Below, piece after piece: positions 17,479 through 26,579 of a DNA stretch of 64,000 bases. How positions within the stretch are numbered: the stretch's first letter is position 1; each line of letters begins with the position of its first letter. The stretch spans positions 310,001 through 374,000 of the forward strand of contig NZ_CACSJP010000001.1 of NCBI RefSeq assembly GCF_902706095.1, read 5' to 3'. The position numbers and the translations under genes are program-made. Under the pieces are notes generated by a model. That model did not search any database and was not told where the DNA came from. It saw only the letters and a program-made list of their open reading frames with translations. This DNA comes from Rhizobium sp. 18065. GTDB lineage: Bacteria; Pseudomonadota; Alphaproteobacteria; Rhizobiales; Rhizobiaceae.

Positions 17479-18362
17479 TCAGAAGTCGGCCATCGGCGAC
17501 AGCATCGCCGGCTGGGGAAACGTGGAAGGTTCGAACCCCTTGACCATCAGGGCACAGGAGCCCTCATAGGGGTGCGGTTCACCCTTCCAATCCAGGCGAT
17601 CCGGTGGAAACAAGACTGCGATCCCTTCCGCCGAAAGCCCCAGCGCGGTCGTGATCTCGACAAGCGACGGGATGCGCCGGGCGGCGATATCGAGCAACTG
17701 GAAAGTGTTGCCCACGGTCATTTTCCAGGTGATGACCGCGTTCAAGGCTGGCAGGAAGCTGAGGCGGATGCCCGGATCAAAACAGGCATTCAGCAGAAAC
17801 ATCTCGGTTTGCCGGGCAACCGCTAAAAGATTTGACACAGGTTGCCGCTCGGAGAGTATGCGCTGGATGAGCGCGAGATCCTCGGGCCTTGCCAGGTCGA
17901 GCTCGCTGGCGTCAGTGCACGCTTTGTCGGACGACGGCCCCTTACCGCAAAACTGGAATTGCGGCACGACGCGAAAACCATAAGGTGCGTAGAGGTCCGG
18001 CTTGTCCGTCAACAGGATGCCCACCTCAAATCCCGCTGTATCGGCCCAGGAAAATGCCCGGCGCATCAGGTCTCGGTACAGACCTTGTCCCCGAAAGTCT
18101 GGCCGAACGGCACCCGATTGATAGCCAGCCGCTTTGACGGTGCGCCCGCCGATGACCAGCGGCATGGAAAAGGCGGAAAATTGGCGACGCAACGGCCCAT
18201 GTCATCGAAATAGCCGAATGGCATGGAGGATGGATCAGGGCCGCCAAGACGGTTCTGCAATCCGATGTCGACACCAAAAATGTCCTGCAGCAGAGCGACC
18301 AGTCCGTGGAAAGCGACGGGATCGTCGAAATAACCCTGCCGGAATGTCAAAGTGTCCGGCAC
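17479..18362 (-). pseudogene. GNAT N-acetyltransferase, disrupted by a 1-base frameshift
   Basis: The N-terminal part (GTG at 18362, 62 codons ending GYFDDMGRCVANF) and the C-terminal part (SAFSMPLVIGGRTVKAAGYQ onward to 17479) are in different frames. They would fuse if the T-run on the coding strand (plus-strand A4 at 18177-18180) had one more base. The C-terminal part carries the acetyl-CoA motif AVRPDFRGQGLYRDLMRRA. The gene starts 9 bases after the dut stop, with AGGAC upstream, and was probably cotranscribed with dut. The lesion is in a homopolymer, so sequencing error, recent inactivation or slippage are all possible. The intact product would be about 294 residues. Confidence 0.8.
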
Positions 18363-18371
18363 GGTCTTGTC

Positions 18372-18842
18372 CTATACGCCGGTCGAGCCGAAGCCGCCGG
18401 TGCCACGCGCGGTTTCGGAAGTTACGGTGACTTCGGCGACCCGCGCCTGGGTGACCGGAGCTATCACCATCTGGGCAATGCGCATGTCGCGGGTGATGAC
18501 AAAGTCCTCGTCGCCGAGATTGACCAGCAGGACCTTCACCTCGCCGCGATAGTCGCTGTCGATCGTGCCAGGCGTGTTGAGGCAGGTGATGCCATTCTTG
18601 AAGGCGAGTCCTGAGCGCGGGCGGATCTGTGCTTCGAACCCCAGTGGGATCTCGAAGATGAAGCCAGTTGGCACGAGGGCGCGCTTACCGGGGGCAAGAG
18701 ACAGTGGCTGGTCGGCATCGACGGCGGCGCGCAGGTCCATGCCGGCTGCACCGGATGTCTCGTAAGCGGGCAGGTCAAGGCCGTGCCCATGGGGCAGCCG
18801 AACCAGGTTTAGGGTCGGCGTGATGTCTGTGCGGATGGTCAT
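18372..18842 (-). CDS. dut: Deoxyuridine 5'-triphosphate nucleotidohydrolase (dUTPase)
   Basis: 156-residue trimeric dUTPase that prevents uracil incorporation and supplies dUMP. All five motifs are visible: [44 protein letters not shown] and the C-terminal RGTGGFGST. Divergent from prfC (90 bases between starts) and followed closely by the broken GNAT gene. Confidence 0.95.
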   Translation of the reverse strand: MTIRTDITPTLNLVRLPHGHGLDLPAYETSGAAGMDLRAAVDADQPLSLAPGKRALVPTGFIFEIPLGFEAQIRPRSGLAFKNGITCLNTPGTIDSDYRGEVKVLLVNLGDEDFVITRDMRIAQMVIAPVTQARVAEVTVTSETARGTGGFGSTGV

Positions 18843-18932
18843 CTGCCATTACTTTGCCCTCACTTGGCCAAGGTCAATTGCAATGCCGGCCTTTAATCGC
18901 TAGATAGCCCGCAATTCCACAGGATTCACGAC

Positions 18933-20516
18933 ATGGCCGAAACGCTCGCAGAGGCGGTCTCCCGCCGCCGCACATTCGCTATTATCGCTCACCCGGACGC
19001 CGGTAAGACGACGCTCACCGAAAAGCTGTTGCTGTTCGGGGGTGCGATCCAGCTCGCCGGCGAGGTCAAGGCGAAGAAGGATCGTATCCAGACCCGCTCG
19101 GACTGGATGAAGATCGAGCGCGAGCGCGGCATTTCGGTCGTCACCTCGGTGATGACCTTCGAATACGACGGCAATGTCTTCAACATTCTCGATACGCCCG
19201 GTCACGAAGACTTCGCCGACGATACCTATCGCACGCTGACCGCCGTCGACGCCGCCGTCATGGTCATCGACGCCGCCAAAGGCATCGAGCCGCGCACGCT
19301 CAAACTCTTCGAAGTGTGCCGCATGCGCGATATCCCGATCATCACCTTCGTCAACAAGATGGACCGTGAAAGCCGCGACATCTTCGAGATCCTCGACGAG
19401 GTCGAGGAGAAGCTGGCGCTGGACACGGCCCCGATCACCTGGCCTGTCGGTCGCTCGAAGAGCTTCTGCGGTTCCTACAACCTGGTCGACAACACGTTTC
19501 GCGGCTCCGACAAGCAGGTCGAGGCGCTGGCCGTCAACAGCCCGCAGAATGTTGCCGAAAACCTGCCGGAAAACGAGCGCGCCACCTTCGTCGATGAGCT
19601 GGAACTGGCGCAGGAAGCCTGCCGGCCCTTCGATCGCCAAGCCTTTCTCGAAGGGCATATGACGCCGGTCTTCTTCGGCTCCGCGCTGCGCAATTTTGGC
19701 GTCCGTGACCTGATCAACGCGCTCGGCGATTTTGCACCGCCACCGCGCGACCAGGTGGCGGACATACGCACCGTGCATGCCGCCGAAGACAAGATGACCG
19801 CCTTCGTCTTCAAGATCCAGGCCAACATGGACCCCAATCACCGCGACCGCATCGCCTTTGCCCGTATCTGCTCCGGCAAGCTCGAGCGTGGCATGAAGGC
19901 GCGTCTTGCCCGCACCGGCAAGCAGATGGGTCTGACGGCACCGCAGTTCTTCTTCGCCTCGCAGCGCCAGCTCGCCGATACCGCTTATGCCGGTGACGTG
20001 GTTGGCATCCCGAACCATGGGACCTTGCGCATCGGCGACACGCTGACCGAGGGTGAAAACCTTGTCTTCCAGGGCGTGCCGAACTTCTCGCCGGAAATCC
20101 TGCGTCGCGTGCGTCTTGAAGATGCGATGAAGGCAAAGAAGCTCAAGGAAGCCCTGCAGCAGATGGCTGAAGAAGGCGTCGTGCAGCTGTTTTCCCCGGA
20201 AGACGGCTCCCCGGCGATCGTCGGCGTGGTCGGCGCCCTGCAGCTCGACGTTCTGAAGGAGCGTTTGGCGGGCGAATATACCCTGCCGGTCTCGTTCGAA
20301 ATGTCGCGTTTCTCGGTCTGCCGCTGGATTTCCTCCGATCAGCCCGCCGAACTCGACAAGTTCATGACCCAGCGCCGTGGCGATATCTGCCGGGATCTGG
20401 ACGGAGATCCGGTGTTCATGGCGCAGGACGCGTTTTCGCTGCGCTACGAGTCGGAGCGGTTTCCCGCGATCAAGATGGTGGCGATCAAGGAATATCACGT
20501 CGCCAAGGCGGCGTGA
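18933..20516 (+). CDS. prfC: Peptide chain release factor 3
   Basis: 527-residue translational GTPase that recycles RF1/RF2 from the ribosome. G motifs: AHPDAGKTTLTEKLLLFGG (G1), RGISVVTSV (G2), DTPGHEDF (G3), NKMDRE (G4). The absence of an EF-G domain IV/V and the length identify RF3. ATG has AGGA upstream. Convergent with the HAD gene at 20596. Confidence 0.95.
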   Translation: MAETLAEAVSRRRTFAIIAHPDAGKTTLTEKLLLFGGAIQLAGEVKAKKDRIQTRSDWMKIERERGISVVTSVMTFEYDGNVFNILDTPGHEDFADDTYRTLTAVDAAVMVIDAAKGIEPRTLKLFEVCRMRDIPIITFVNKMDRESRDIFEILDEVEEKLALDTAPITWPVGRSKSFCGSYNLVDNTFRGSDKQVEALAVNSPQNVAENLPENERATFVDELELAQEACRPFDRQAFLEGHMTPVFFGSALRNFGVRDLINALGDFAPPPRDQVADIRTVHAAEDKMTAFVFKIQANMDPNHRDRIAFARICSGKLERGMKARLARTGKQMGLTAPQFFFASQRQLADTAYAGDVVGIPNHGTLRIGDTLTEGENLVFQGVPNFSPEILRRVRLEDAMKAKKLKEALQQMAEEGVVQLFSPEDGSPAIVGVVGALQLDVLKERLAGEYTLPVSFEMSRFSVCRWISSDQPAELDKFMTQRRGDICRDLDGDPVFMAQDAFSLRYESERFPAIKMVAIKEYHVAKAA

Positions 20517-20542
20517 TCGTTCTCTGCGACGCATCGGCAAGT

Positions 20543-20561
20543 CCGCGCACCTGAGGCGCGG
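20543..20561. terminator. Weak hairpin between convergent prfC and HAD gene
   Basis: CCGCGC, loop ACCTGAG, GCGCGG: a 6 bp GC stem in the short gap between stops, without a T-run. Possible shared terminator. Confidence 0.35.
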
Positions 20562-20595
20562 GCTGCCATATCCGTCTCTGTGACCTCGGAAAAGA

Positions 20596-21270
20596 TCAGC
20601 CCGCCCGGACGATCTGCATGCCGCCGTCTCGATCGACATGCACCTGCAGCCCCTCGTAGCTCGCAATCTTCGGATGCCGCGTGTCCAGCGCATGGCTATG
20701 GGTGGCTGTGACCACCATGACATCCGATCCCGCAGCTTCGCCGGCCAAGACGCCGGCCATGACGTCTTCGAACACCAGGCAGCGGGCCGGGTCGGCACCG
20801 AGATGTCTTGCGCCGAGCAGATAGCCTGCGGGGTTGGGCTTTCCGATTTTTACATCCTCGGCCGTGACGATCTTCGGCGGCTGCGGCAGGCCGGCGGCCT
20901 CGATGCGCGCCCTTGCCAAGAGTGCAGGCGCCGATGTGACGATCGCCCAGCGTGCCGATGGCAGGCCGTTGAGAAAGTCGATCGCGCCTGGAATTGCCAC
21001 CACGCCCTCGACGTCTTCGATTTCACCGCGCTCGATTTCGAGTGCTTCTGCCTGCACGTCCACACCCGGCAGGGCAAGCCCGCTGATCGTGTCGATGCCA
21101 CGTTTGCCATGCATCGTCGGCAGGAAGGCCGCGACATCGAGCCCGTGGCGCGCAGCCCATTTTCCCCAGACCCGTTCGGCGGCGGCGATGGAATTGAGCA
21201 GCGTACCGTCCATGTCGAACAGAAAGCCATTGTAACGCTTGTCGAAGACGGGGTTCTGGGCAGAGGTCAA
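20596..21270 (-). CDS. HAD-superfamily hydrolase (beta-PGM/GPP-like phosphatase)
   Basis: 224-residue HAD subfamily IA enzyme. Motif I GFLFDMDGTLLNS with both catalytic aspartates, motif II IVTSAP, motif III lysine in EDVKIGKPNPAGY and motif IV CLVFEDVMAGVLAG. Likely a sugar-phosphate or glycerol-phosphate phosphatase, but the substrate is not known. The start is probably TTG at 21270 (LTSAQNPVFD), preceded by AAGGA 8 bases upstream. The frame is open to 21369 without a better ribosome site. Confidence 0.85.
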   Translation of the reverse strand: MTSAQNPVFDKRYNGFLFDMDGTLLNSIAAAERVWGKWAARHGLDVAAFLPTMHGKRGIDTISGLALPGVDVQAEALEIERGEIEDVEGVVAIPGAIDFLNGLPSARWAIVTSAPALLARARIEAAGLPQPPKIVTAEDVKIGKPNPAGYLLGARHLGADPARCLVFEDVMAGVLAGEAAGSDVMVVTATHSHALDTRHPKIASYEGLQVHVDRDGGMQIVRAG

Positions 21271-21403
21271 TCGCGGAATCCTTGAGCTACAAGAGAGGTT
21301 GACTACGCAACTAGCCATTTTTGACTTTCGTCGCAAATGCTTCGGTGCGCGGCTTGCGGCATTTTGCATGACAGTCGCGCTACTCCGGTCTAAAACAGTT
21401 CCA

Positions 21404-21486
21404 TTGAGAGACAGGGGCGTTCATCGGAAGATGGACTGAGACGCACCCTTCGAACCTGAACCAGATAATGCTGGCGGAGGGAGTCG
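21404..21486 (+). ncRNA. TPP (THI-box) riboswitch aptamer
   Basis: Conserved blocks in order: ACAGGGGCG (21411), GGACTGAGA (21433), then ACCCTTCGAACCTGAACC and AGATAATGCTGGCGGAGGGA (21445-21483). These are the hallmark P2/P3 and P4/P5 sequences of thiamine pyrophosphate riboswitches. It lies about 70 bases before thiD on the same strand. Confidence 0.95.
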
Positions 21487-21488
21487 CT

Positions 21489-21549
21489 CGGGAAGTCTCC
21501 GCATGCATCTCGTGGATCTTCCCGACGGCTGCCCCGCTCGAAAAGGGGC
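21489..21549 (+). promoter_or_regulatory. TPP riboswitch expression platform (SD-sequestering hairpin)
   Basis: CGGGAAG (21489-21495) can pair with CTTCCCG (21518-21524). A second stem, GCCCC (21531-21535) with GGGGC (21545-21549), buries the AAGGGG ribosome site that serves the GTG start of thiD at 21554. No T-run follows, so control is most likely at translation initiation. Confidence 0.65.
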
Positions 21550-21553
21550 GCCC

Positions 21554-22372
21554 GTGAAATCCACTTCCAGTTTTATTGCCAACGTCCTCTCGATTGCCGG
21601 GTCCGATCCATCCGGCGGTGCCGGTATCCAGGCCGATCTGAAGACATTCTCCGCGCGCGGCTGTTACGGCATGGCGGCCATCACTGCGCTGACGGCACAA
21701 AATACCCAAGGGGTCTCTGCCGTGCAGCCCGTTGCCCCTGATTTTGTCGCGGAACAGATCCGGATGATTTTCGCCGATATGCGCGTCGATGCCGTGAAGA
21801 TCGGCATGATTGCCAATGCCGGCATTGCCCGCGCAGTCGCCAGCGCGCTCAGGCCGCATCACTCCATCCCGATCGTGCTCGATCCGGTCATGATCGCCAA
21901 GGGCGGCGCGGCACTGCTGGACCCCGAAGCGGTTGCCGTGCTCCGCGATGAACTCCTGCCTCTCGCAACCCTTCTCACCCCCAATCTTCCCGAAGCCGCC
22001 GTCTTGTTGGATGAGCCGGAGGCGGTCAGCCGCCAGGTGATGGAATCACAGGCCGCCCGTCTGACGCTGCAAGGTCCGACGACGGTGTTGTTGAAGGGCG
22101 GGCACCTGACCGCCTCCGACAGCCCCGACATACTGGTGTCTGGCGAGCGCTTTCATTGGTTCGAGGCGCCGCGGATCGTCACGAAAAATACGCACGGCAC
22201 GGGTTGCGCGCTGTCGAGCGCAATTGCCGCCGAACTTGCAAAGGGGCTTTCTATCCTGGACGCCGTCGCGGTTGCCAAGGACTGGCTGGCCGGTGCCGTC
22301 GCCACTTCAGGGACGTTGACGGTTGGCTCGGGACATGGGTCTGTGCATCATTTCCACGGCCTTTGGAACTAA
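21554..22372 (+). CDS. thiD: HMP kinase / HMP-phosphate kinase (thiamine synthesis)
   Basis: 272-residue ribokinase-fold enzyme that phosphorylates hydroxymethylpyrimidine twice. Motifs: [21 protein letters not shown] near the N-terminus, [18 protein letters not shown] and the anion-hole [19 protein letters not shown] chose the GTG at 21554 ([16 protein letters not shown]) because AAGGGG lies just upstream. An ORF start at 21503 would place riboswitch platform sequence in the protein. Control by the TPP riboswitch fits the pathway. Confidence 0.93.
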   Translation: MKSTSSFIANVLSIAGSDPSGGAGIQADLKTFSARGCYGMAAITALTAQNTQGVSAVQPVAPDFVAEQIRMIFADMRVDAVKIGMIANAGIARAVASALRPHHSIPIVLDPVMIAKGGAALLDPEAVAVLRDELLPLATLLTPNLPEAAVLLDEPEAVSRQVMESQAARLTLQGPTTVLLKGGHLTASDSPDILVSGERFHWFEAPRIVTKNTHGTGCALSSAIAAELAKGLSILDAVAVAKDWLAGAVATSGTLTVGSGHGSVHHFHGLWN

Positions 22373-22382
22373 AGCCCCTGGT

Positions 22383-22781
22383 CTATTCGCCGACCGATGC
22401 GGGAATATCCCGGATGTCGTTCACCCATCCGAGCGCCGAGCCGGTCCAACTCTGATGACGTGGCACGAATGCCTGTCGCTGATCGATCGTTCCAAGGCGG
22501 ATGGCGATGCTGGCGCCGGTGGCGTCGACCCGCCAGAGTGGCGAGCCGCAGGTGTCGCAAAAGTACTGGTCGCTTGGCCTGCCGCTGTCGCCGATCTTGC
22601 GGTATCGGCGCGCCGTGCCCGTCTGGATATGGAAATCACCTGGTTCTACACCGACGCTGACCCGGTACGCACAACCCGTCAGTCTCTGGCAATCGACGCA
22701 ATGGCATATGCCGACCTCCTGCGGATCGACCTCGGCTTCATAGCGGATGGCGCCACAATGGCAGTTGCCTGTGATGTGCAT
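22383..22781 (-). CDS. GFA/CENP-V (DUF636) zinc-binding domain protein
   Basis: 132-residue single-domain protein with the GFA zinc ligands: GNCHCGAIRYEAEV, GICHCVDCQRLTG and QYFCDTCGSPLWR. The family includes glutathione-dependent formaldehyde-activating enzyme, but most members have no assigned reaction. ATG at 22781 has GGGAG upstream. It lies after the terminator of the pirin gene, so it may have its own promoter. Confidence 0.85.
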   Translation of the reverse strand: MHITGNCHCGAIRYEAEVDPQEVGICHCVDCQRLTGCAYRVSVGVEPGDFHIQTGTARRYRKIGDSGRPSDQYFCDTCGSPLWRVDATGASIAIRLGTIDQRQAFVPRHQSWTGSALGWVNDIRDIPASVGE

Positions 22782-22794
22782 GCTCAGTCTCCCA

Positions 22795-22826
22795 AAAAAG
22801 AAAACCCGGCGGAGGGGGCCGCCGGG
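22795..22826 (-). terminator. Intrinsic terminator of the pirin gene
   Basis: On the minus strand CCCGGCGG, a 6-base loop and CCGCCGGG form an 8 bp GC stem followed by a T-rich run (GTTTTCTTTTTTGG). It starts about 40 bases after the pirin stop and ends just before the GFA gene ribosome site. Confidence 0.85.
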
Positions 22827-22866
22827 CAAGAGGGAACTTGACTGTCAAAGCCTTGCGGCTGAGGGG

Positions 22867-23778
22867 TTAATGATCGACCTTGATAAAAGTTCCATTCTGC
22901 AATTCGTTCATCGCCTGCATCAGTTCCTCGCGCGTGTTCATCACGATCGGCCCGTGCCAGGCGACCGGTTCCTTGATCGGCTTGCCGGTGACCAGCAGGA
23001 AGCGGATACCCTGCTCGCCGGCCTGCACGGTGATCTCATCGCCGGTATCGAAGACGACCAGCGTCCTGTTGCCGGAGAGGTCGCGGATATTCAGTTCCTC
23101 ACCCCTGTATTCCTTCTCGACCTTGACGCCGAACGGTGTCGATGCGTCGCGGAAGCTGCCGGAGCCGGCGAAGATATAGGCAAAGGCGGAGCGATAGGTG
23201 TCGACCGGAATGGTCTTGCGTTTGCCGGGTGGCACCGAAATGTCGAGATAGACCGGCTCGGCTGCAATCCCGTCGACGGGACCGGCCTTGCCCCAGAAGT
23301 CGCCGGAAATCACCCTGACCGCTGTGCCGTCATCATCGACCACGACGGGAATGTCGGCGGACTTGATGTCCTGATAGCGTGGCGCGGTCATCTTCAGCGA
23401 CGAGGGCAGATTGGCCCAGAGCTGGAAGCCGTGCATTCTGCCGGCGAAATCGCCCTTGGGCATTTCCTGGTGCATGATCCCGCTGCCGGCAGTCATCCAC
23501 TGCAGATCACCAGCGCCGAGCAGGCCGCGATTGCCGAGGCTGTCACCATGTTCGACCGTGCCGGCCAGCACATAGGTGATAGTCTCGATGCCGCGATGTG
23601 GGTGCCAGGGGAAGCCGCGAATATAGTCGGACGGACTATCGTTGCGGAAATCGTCCATCATCAGGAAGGGGTCGGTCATCGACGGGTCGCCGAAGCCGAA
23701 GACACGGTGCAATTTCACGCCGGCACCTTCTATGGTGGGCGTGGCGCGGCTTTCGTGCTTGACGGGTCGGATCGACAT
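22867..23778 (-). CDS. Pirin family protein (quercetinase-like bicupin)
   Basis: 303-residue pirin. The N-terminal cupin carries the metal-ligand pattern FPWHPHRGIETITYVLAG and GIMHQEMP; the C-terminal cupin domain contains GKPIKEPVAWHGPIVMNT near the end. Some bacterial pirins oxidise quercetin and others bind metabolic enzymes; the role here is unknown. ATG at 23778 has AAAGGAG 8 bases upstream; the open frame to 23868 lacks such a site. Confidence 0.9.
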   Translation of the reverse strand: MSIRPVKHESRATPTIEGAGVKLHRVFGFGDPSMTDPFLMMDDFRNDSPSDYIRGFPWHPHRGIETITYVLAGTVEHGDSLGNRGLLGAGDLQWMTAGSGIMHQEMPKGDFAGRMHGFQLWANLPSSLKMTAPRYQDIKSADIPVVVDDDGTAVRVISGDFWGKAGPVDGIAAEPVYLDISVPPGKRKTIPVDTYRSAFAYIFAGSGSFRDASTPFGVKVEKEYRGEELNIRDLSGNRTLVVFDTGDEITVQAGEQGIRFLLVTGKPIKEPVAWHGPIVMNTREELMQAMNELQNGTFIKVDH

Positions 23779-24059
23779 CGGTTGCTCCTTTGAGCGCGTA
23801 CGCGGTTGACACCAATATAGCCGAACTTCGCCAAAGCCGAAGGCAGGCACCGGGAACGCAGTGTTCACAAAACCCGCCGAGGTTCGAAAACAGACGGTCA
23901 GTCACAAAACTCGATTGTGCAGTGCAGAAAGTGATTGCGACAATCGTCAAAATTCTGTCATCAATGACGTTACGTTTACAAATCATTAGCCAATCGGGCG
24001 AACACTGACGGAAAGCGCGCCGACACCGGATCGGCAGCTTGCAGGAGTTGTGAAAACGC

Positions 24060-24887
24060 ATGTGTCGTTGGGCAGCCTATCGCGGCGAAGCGATCTATCT
24101 TGAAGAACTGGTGACGTCGCCTGCGCATTCGTTGATTGAGCAATCCCACTGCGCCACCCGCGCCAAGACAGCCACCAATGCGGATGGCTTTGGCATAGCC
24201 TGGTACGGCGACCGCCCGGAACCTGGCCGTTTCCGCGATGTGCTTCCCGCCTGGTCCGATTGCAACCTGAAGAGCCTTGCCAGCCAGATCCGCTCCCCAT
24301 TGTTTCTGGCGCATGTGCGCGCGGCCACCCACGGGTCGACCCGCCGTGACAACTGTCATCCTTTTGTCAACGGAAACTGGTCCTTCATGCACAACGGCCA
24401 GATCGATCATTTCGATCGTATCCGCCGGCCGATGGAAACCATGCTCGACGACGAGCATTTCCATGCGCGTGTCGGCACCACCGATTCCGAGCTTCTTTTT
24501 CTGCTTGCCCTGCAGTTCGGCCTGAAAGAAAGGCCGATAGCCGCCATGAGCGAGGCCGTGGGCTTTGTCGAACGCATGAGCATGCACATGACCGGCGAAG
24601 CGCGTGTACGCTTCACGGCGGCCTTCTCCGACGGCCGGACACTCTATGCCGTGCGTTATTCGACCGATGCTTTCGCGCCGACGCTCTATGCCGCCCCGAT
24701 GGGTGACAAGGGCGGCTACTGTCTCGTCTCCGAACCGCTCACCGACGAGACCGACAAATGGGTCGAGATCCCGGCCAGCAGCGCGGTGATCCTGAGCGAA
24801 AAAGGTCTGGATGCGGTCGAGTTCCGCCCGTCCGCCGATGAGGCCCGCATACCTGAACCGGCACGGGAGCCGGCAATGGCGCTCTGA
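24060..24887 (+). CDS. Class II glutamine amidotransferase (YafJ/EgtC-like)
   Basis: 275-residue Ntn-hydrolase. Cys2 directly after the initiator Met (MCRWAAYRGE) is the nucleophile, and the glutaminase pocket shows HVRAATHGSTRRDNCHPF and FMHNGQID. There is no fused synthase domain, as in YafJ and EgtC. No ergothioneine genes are adjacent, so the acceptor is unknown. The 281 bases upstream hold no ORF or terminator that I can support. Confidence 0.88.
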   Translation: MCRWAAYRGEAIYLEELVTSPAHSLIEQSHCATRAKTATNADGFGIAWYGDRPEPGRFRDVLPAWSDCNLKSLASQIRSPLFLAHVRAATHGSTRRDNCHPFVNGNWSFMHNGQIDHFDRIRRPMETMLDDEHFHARVGTTDSELLFLLALQFGLKERPIAAMSEAVGFVERMSMHMTGEARVRFTAAFSDGRTLYAVRYSTDAFAPTLYAAPMGDKGGYCLVSEPLTDETDKWVEIPASSAVILSEKGLDAVEFRPSADEARIPEPAREPAMAL

Positions 24888-24924
24888 TCGCGCCCCGGCA
24901 ACCAGATCGCCAGTTGATCGCCGT

Positions 24925-25278
24925 TTAAAGGGGAATACCCAGCTCGATGCGCAGCTTGCGTGTCAGACCCGCACTGACCAGACCATAGGACCGACGCAGA
25001 TATTCTGCGGCTTCCTCTGCGGTCAATGCCGATACAGGCGAAACAGAGACCCATTTGCGCTTGGCGAAATAGGGGGCCTGATCGATTCCTTCCAGCGCGG
25101 TCAGGATCTCGAAGCTCTCTTCGGTGACTTTGAATGTCAGCCGGTTTTCCGCATCGGTGATCAGGCCGAACACCTTGTCCCCAACCTTGGCAACCGAAGA
25201 TTCCCATTGATCGATCAGCGAGGTGCCGGGCATCGCCTCGACGAAGTGCTGGAAGCCGGTGCGGCTGAAAAGGCTCAC
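24925..25278 (-). CDS. MmcQ/YjbR family protein
   Basis: 117-residue protein with the YjbR-type fold suggested by VFGLITDAENRLTFKV, KRKWVSV and the C-terminal SYGLVSAGLTRKLR. The family is annotated as DNA-binding-like, but no function is established. The GTG at 25278 overlaps the coaBC stop (GTGA) and has GGAGG upstream inside coaBC, so translation is coupled to coaBC. The longer frame to 25311 is less likely. Confidence 0.8.
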   Translation of the reverse strand: MSLFSRTGFQHFVEAMPGTSLIDQWESSVAKVGDKVFGLITDAENRLTFKVTEESFEILTALEGIDQAPYFAKRKWVSVSPVSALTAEEAAEYLRRSYGLVSAGLTRKLRIELGIPL

Positions 25279-26489
25279 GGCTTTGTTCCTCCGACCTGCG
25301 TCGCGATCCACAGTGCGAGCCGCTCCGCGACCTCATCCTTCGACAGGTCGGGCCAGGCCTCGACGCCGGTCTTGGAGATCAGCCGTACGCGGTTGCGATC
25401 GCCACCCATGATGCCGGTTTCCGGCGACACATCATTGGCGACAATCAGATCGGCACCCTTGCGCTCCAGCTTGGCGCGACCGTTTTCCTCCACGTTCTGG
25501 GTCTCGGCGGCAAAGCCGACCACCAGTTGCGGTCTTTGCGCATGATGGCCGATCGTCTTTAGGATATCCGGGTTTTCGGCAAGCTGCAGGGGAGGGGGTG
25601 CCTCGCCCGGCTGTTTCTTGATTTTCTGGCCGGAGGAACTCGCGACGCGCCAGTCGGCGACGGCGGCGACCATGACGGCGATATCGGCAGGCAGTGCTGC
25701 AAGCACCGCGTCGCGCATCTCTTCCGCCCGCTCGACATGCTGTGTGTTGACGCCGGCGGGATCGGCGATCGTCACAGGCCCGGAGACCAGCGTAACCTGC
25801 GCACCGAGCCGCGCAAGGGCGGCCGCGATCGCGTGCCCCTGTTTTCCGGAAGAGCGGTTGGCGATGTAGCGCACCGGGTCGATCGGTTCATGGGTCGGGC
25901 CGGACGTCACCACGGCCTTCAGACCCGCCAGCGGCTTTGGTCCAGACAGAAGGTTTTCGATGGCGGCGACGATATCGAGCGGTTCGACCATGCGGCCAAT
26001 CCCCCGTTCGCCGCTTTCCGCCATCTCGCCCTCCAACGGCCCAACGACATGCACGCCGTCCTTTTTGAGCATCGCCAGATTGCGCTGGGTCGCTGATGCA
26101 GCCCACATTTTCGGGTTCATCGCCGGCGCAATCATTATCGGGCGGTCGCTGGCAAGCAGCACGGCGGACGCAAGATCGTCGGCCATGCCATGCGCCATCT
26201 TGGCCATCAGGTCTGCGGTGGCCGGAGCAACGACAACAAGATCGCATTCCCGCGCCAGCCGGATATGGCCGACATCCTGTTCGTCCTCGCGGGAAAACAG
26301 GTCGGTATAGACATGGCCGGCAGAAAGCGCACCGACAGCCAGCGGCGTGATGAATTCCTGTGCCGCCCTCGTCATGATCGGCCGCACCGTGGCGCCGCGT
26401 TCGCGAAGTCGACGGATCAGGTCGAGGCTCTTGTAGGCGGCAATGCCACCGGCAACGATCAGGAGAATGCGCTTGCCGCCCAAGGTCAT
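25275..26489 (-). CDS. coaBC: Bifunctional phosphopantothenoylcysteine decarboxylase / phosphopantothenate-cysteine ligase
   Basis: 404-residue Dfp protein of coenzyme A synthesis. The N-terminal FMN-dependent CoaC half has VAGGIAAYKSLDLIRRL, GHIRLARE and APAMNPKMW. The C-terminal CoaB half begins near SGPTHEPIDPVRYI and has the KIKK motif. In the substrate clamp, the region equivalent to E. coli ACGDIGPGRM reads ESGERGIGRM, so the reactive Cys158 of E. coli appears to be Ser here. I believe this occurs in other alphaproteobacteria too, but could not check. Confidence 0.93.
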   Translation of the reverse strand: MTLGGKRILLIVAGGIAAYKSLDLIRRLRERGATVRPIMTRAAQEFITPLAVGALSAGHVYTDLFSREDEQDVGHIRLARECDLVVVAPATADLMAKMAHGMADDLASAVLLASDRPIMIAPAMNPKMWAASATQRNLAMLKKDGVHVVGPLEGEMAESGERGIGRMVEPLDIVAAIENLLSGPKPLAGLKAVVTSGPTHEPIDPVRYIANRSSGKQGHAIAAALARLGAQVTLVSGPVTIADPAGVNTQHVERAEEMRDAVLAALPADIAVMVAAVADWRVASSSGQKIKKQPGEAPPPLQLAENPDILKTIGHHAQRPQLVVGFAAETQNVEENGRAKLERKGADLIVANDVSPETGIMGGDRNRVRLISKTGVEAWPDLSKDEVAERLALWIATQVGGTKP

Positions 26490-26579
26490 GAATAAGGCCC
26501 TTTCTGTCAGCGCGACCCTATCGCAATTCGGGCAAGAGGCAACGTCGGGAGACTGTTGTGGTAAACGTGCGGAAAGGGC

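Noticed and set aside
17528..17538. GGTTCGAACCC, resembling a tRNA T-arm
   Set aside because: Lies inside the GNAT coding remnant; no cloverleaf, anticodon arm or acceptor stem around it.
18900..20798. 632-codon open frame on the minus strand
   Set aside because: Antisense to prfC and without recognisable domains.
21299..21314. FixK-type box TTGACTACGCAA before thiD
   Set aside because: Half-sites are only 4 bases apart instead of 6, so it does not fit the dimer spacing.
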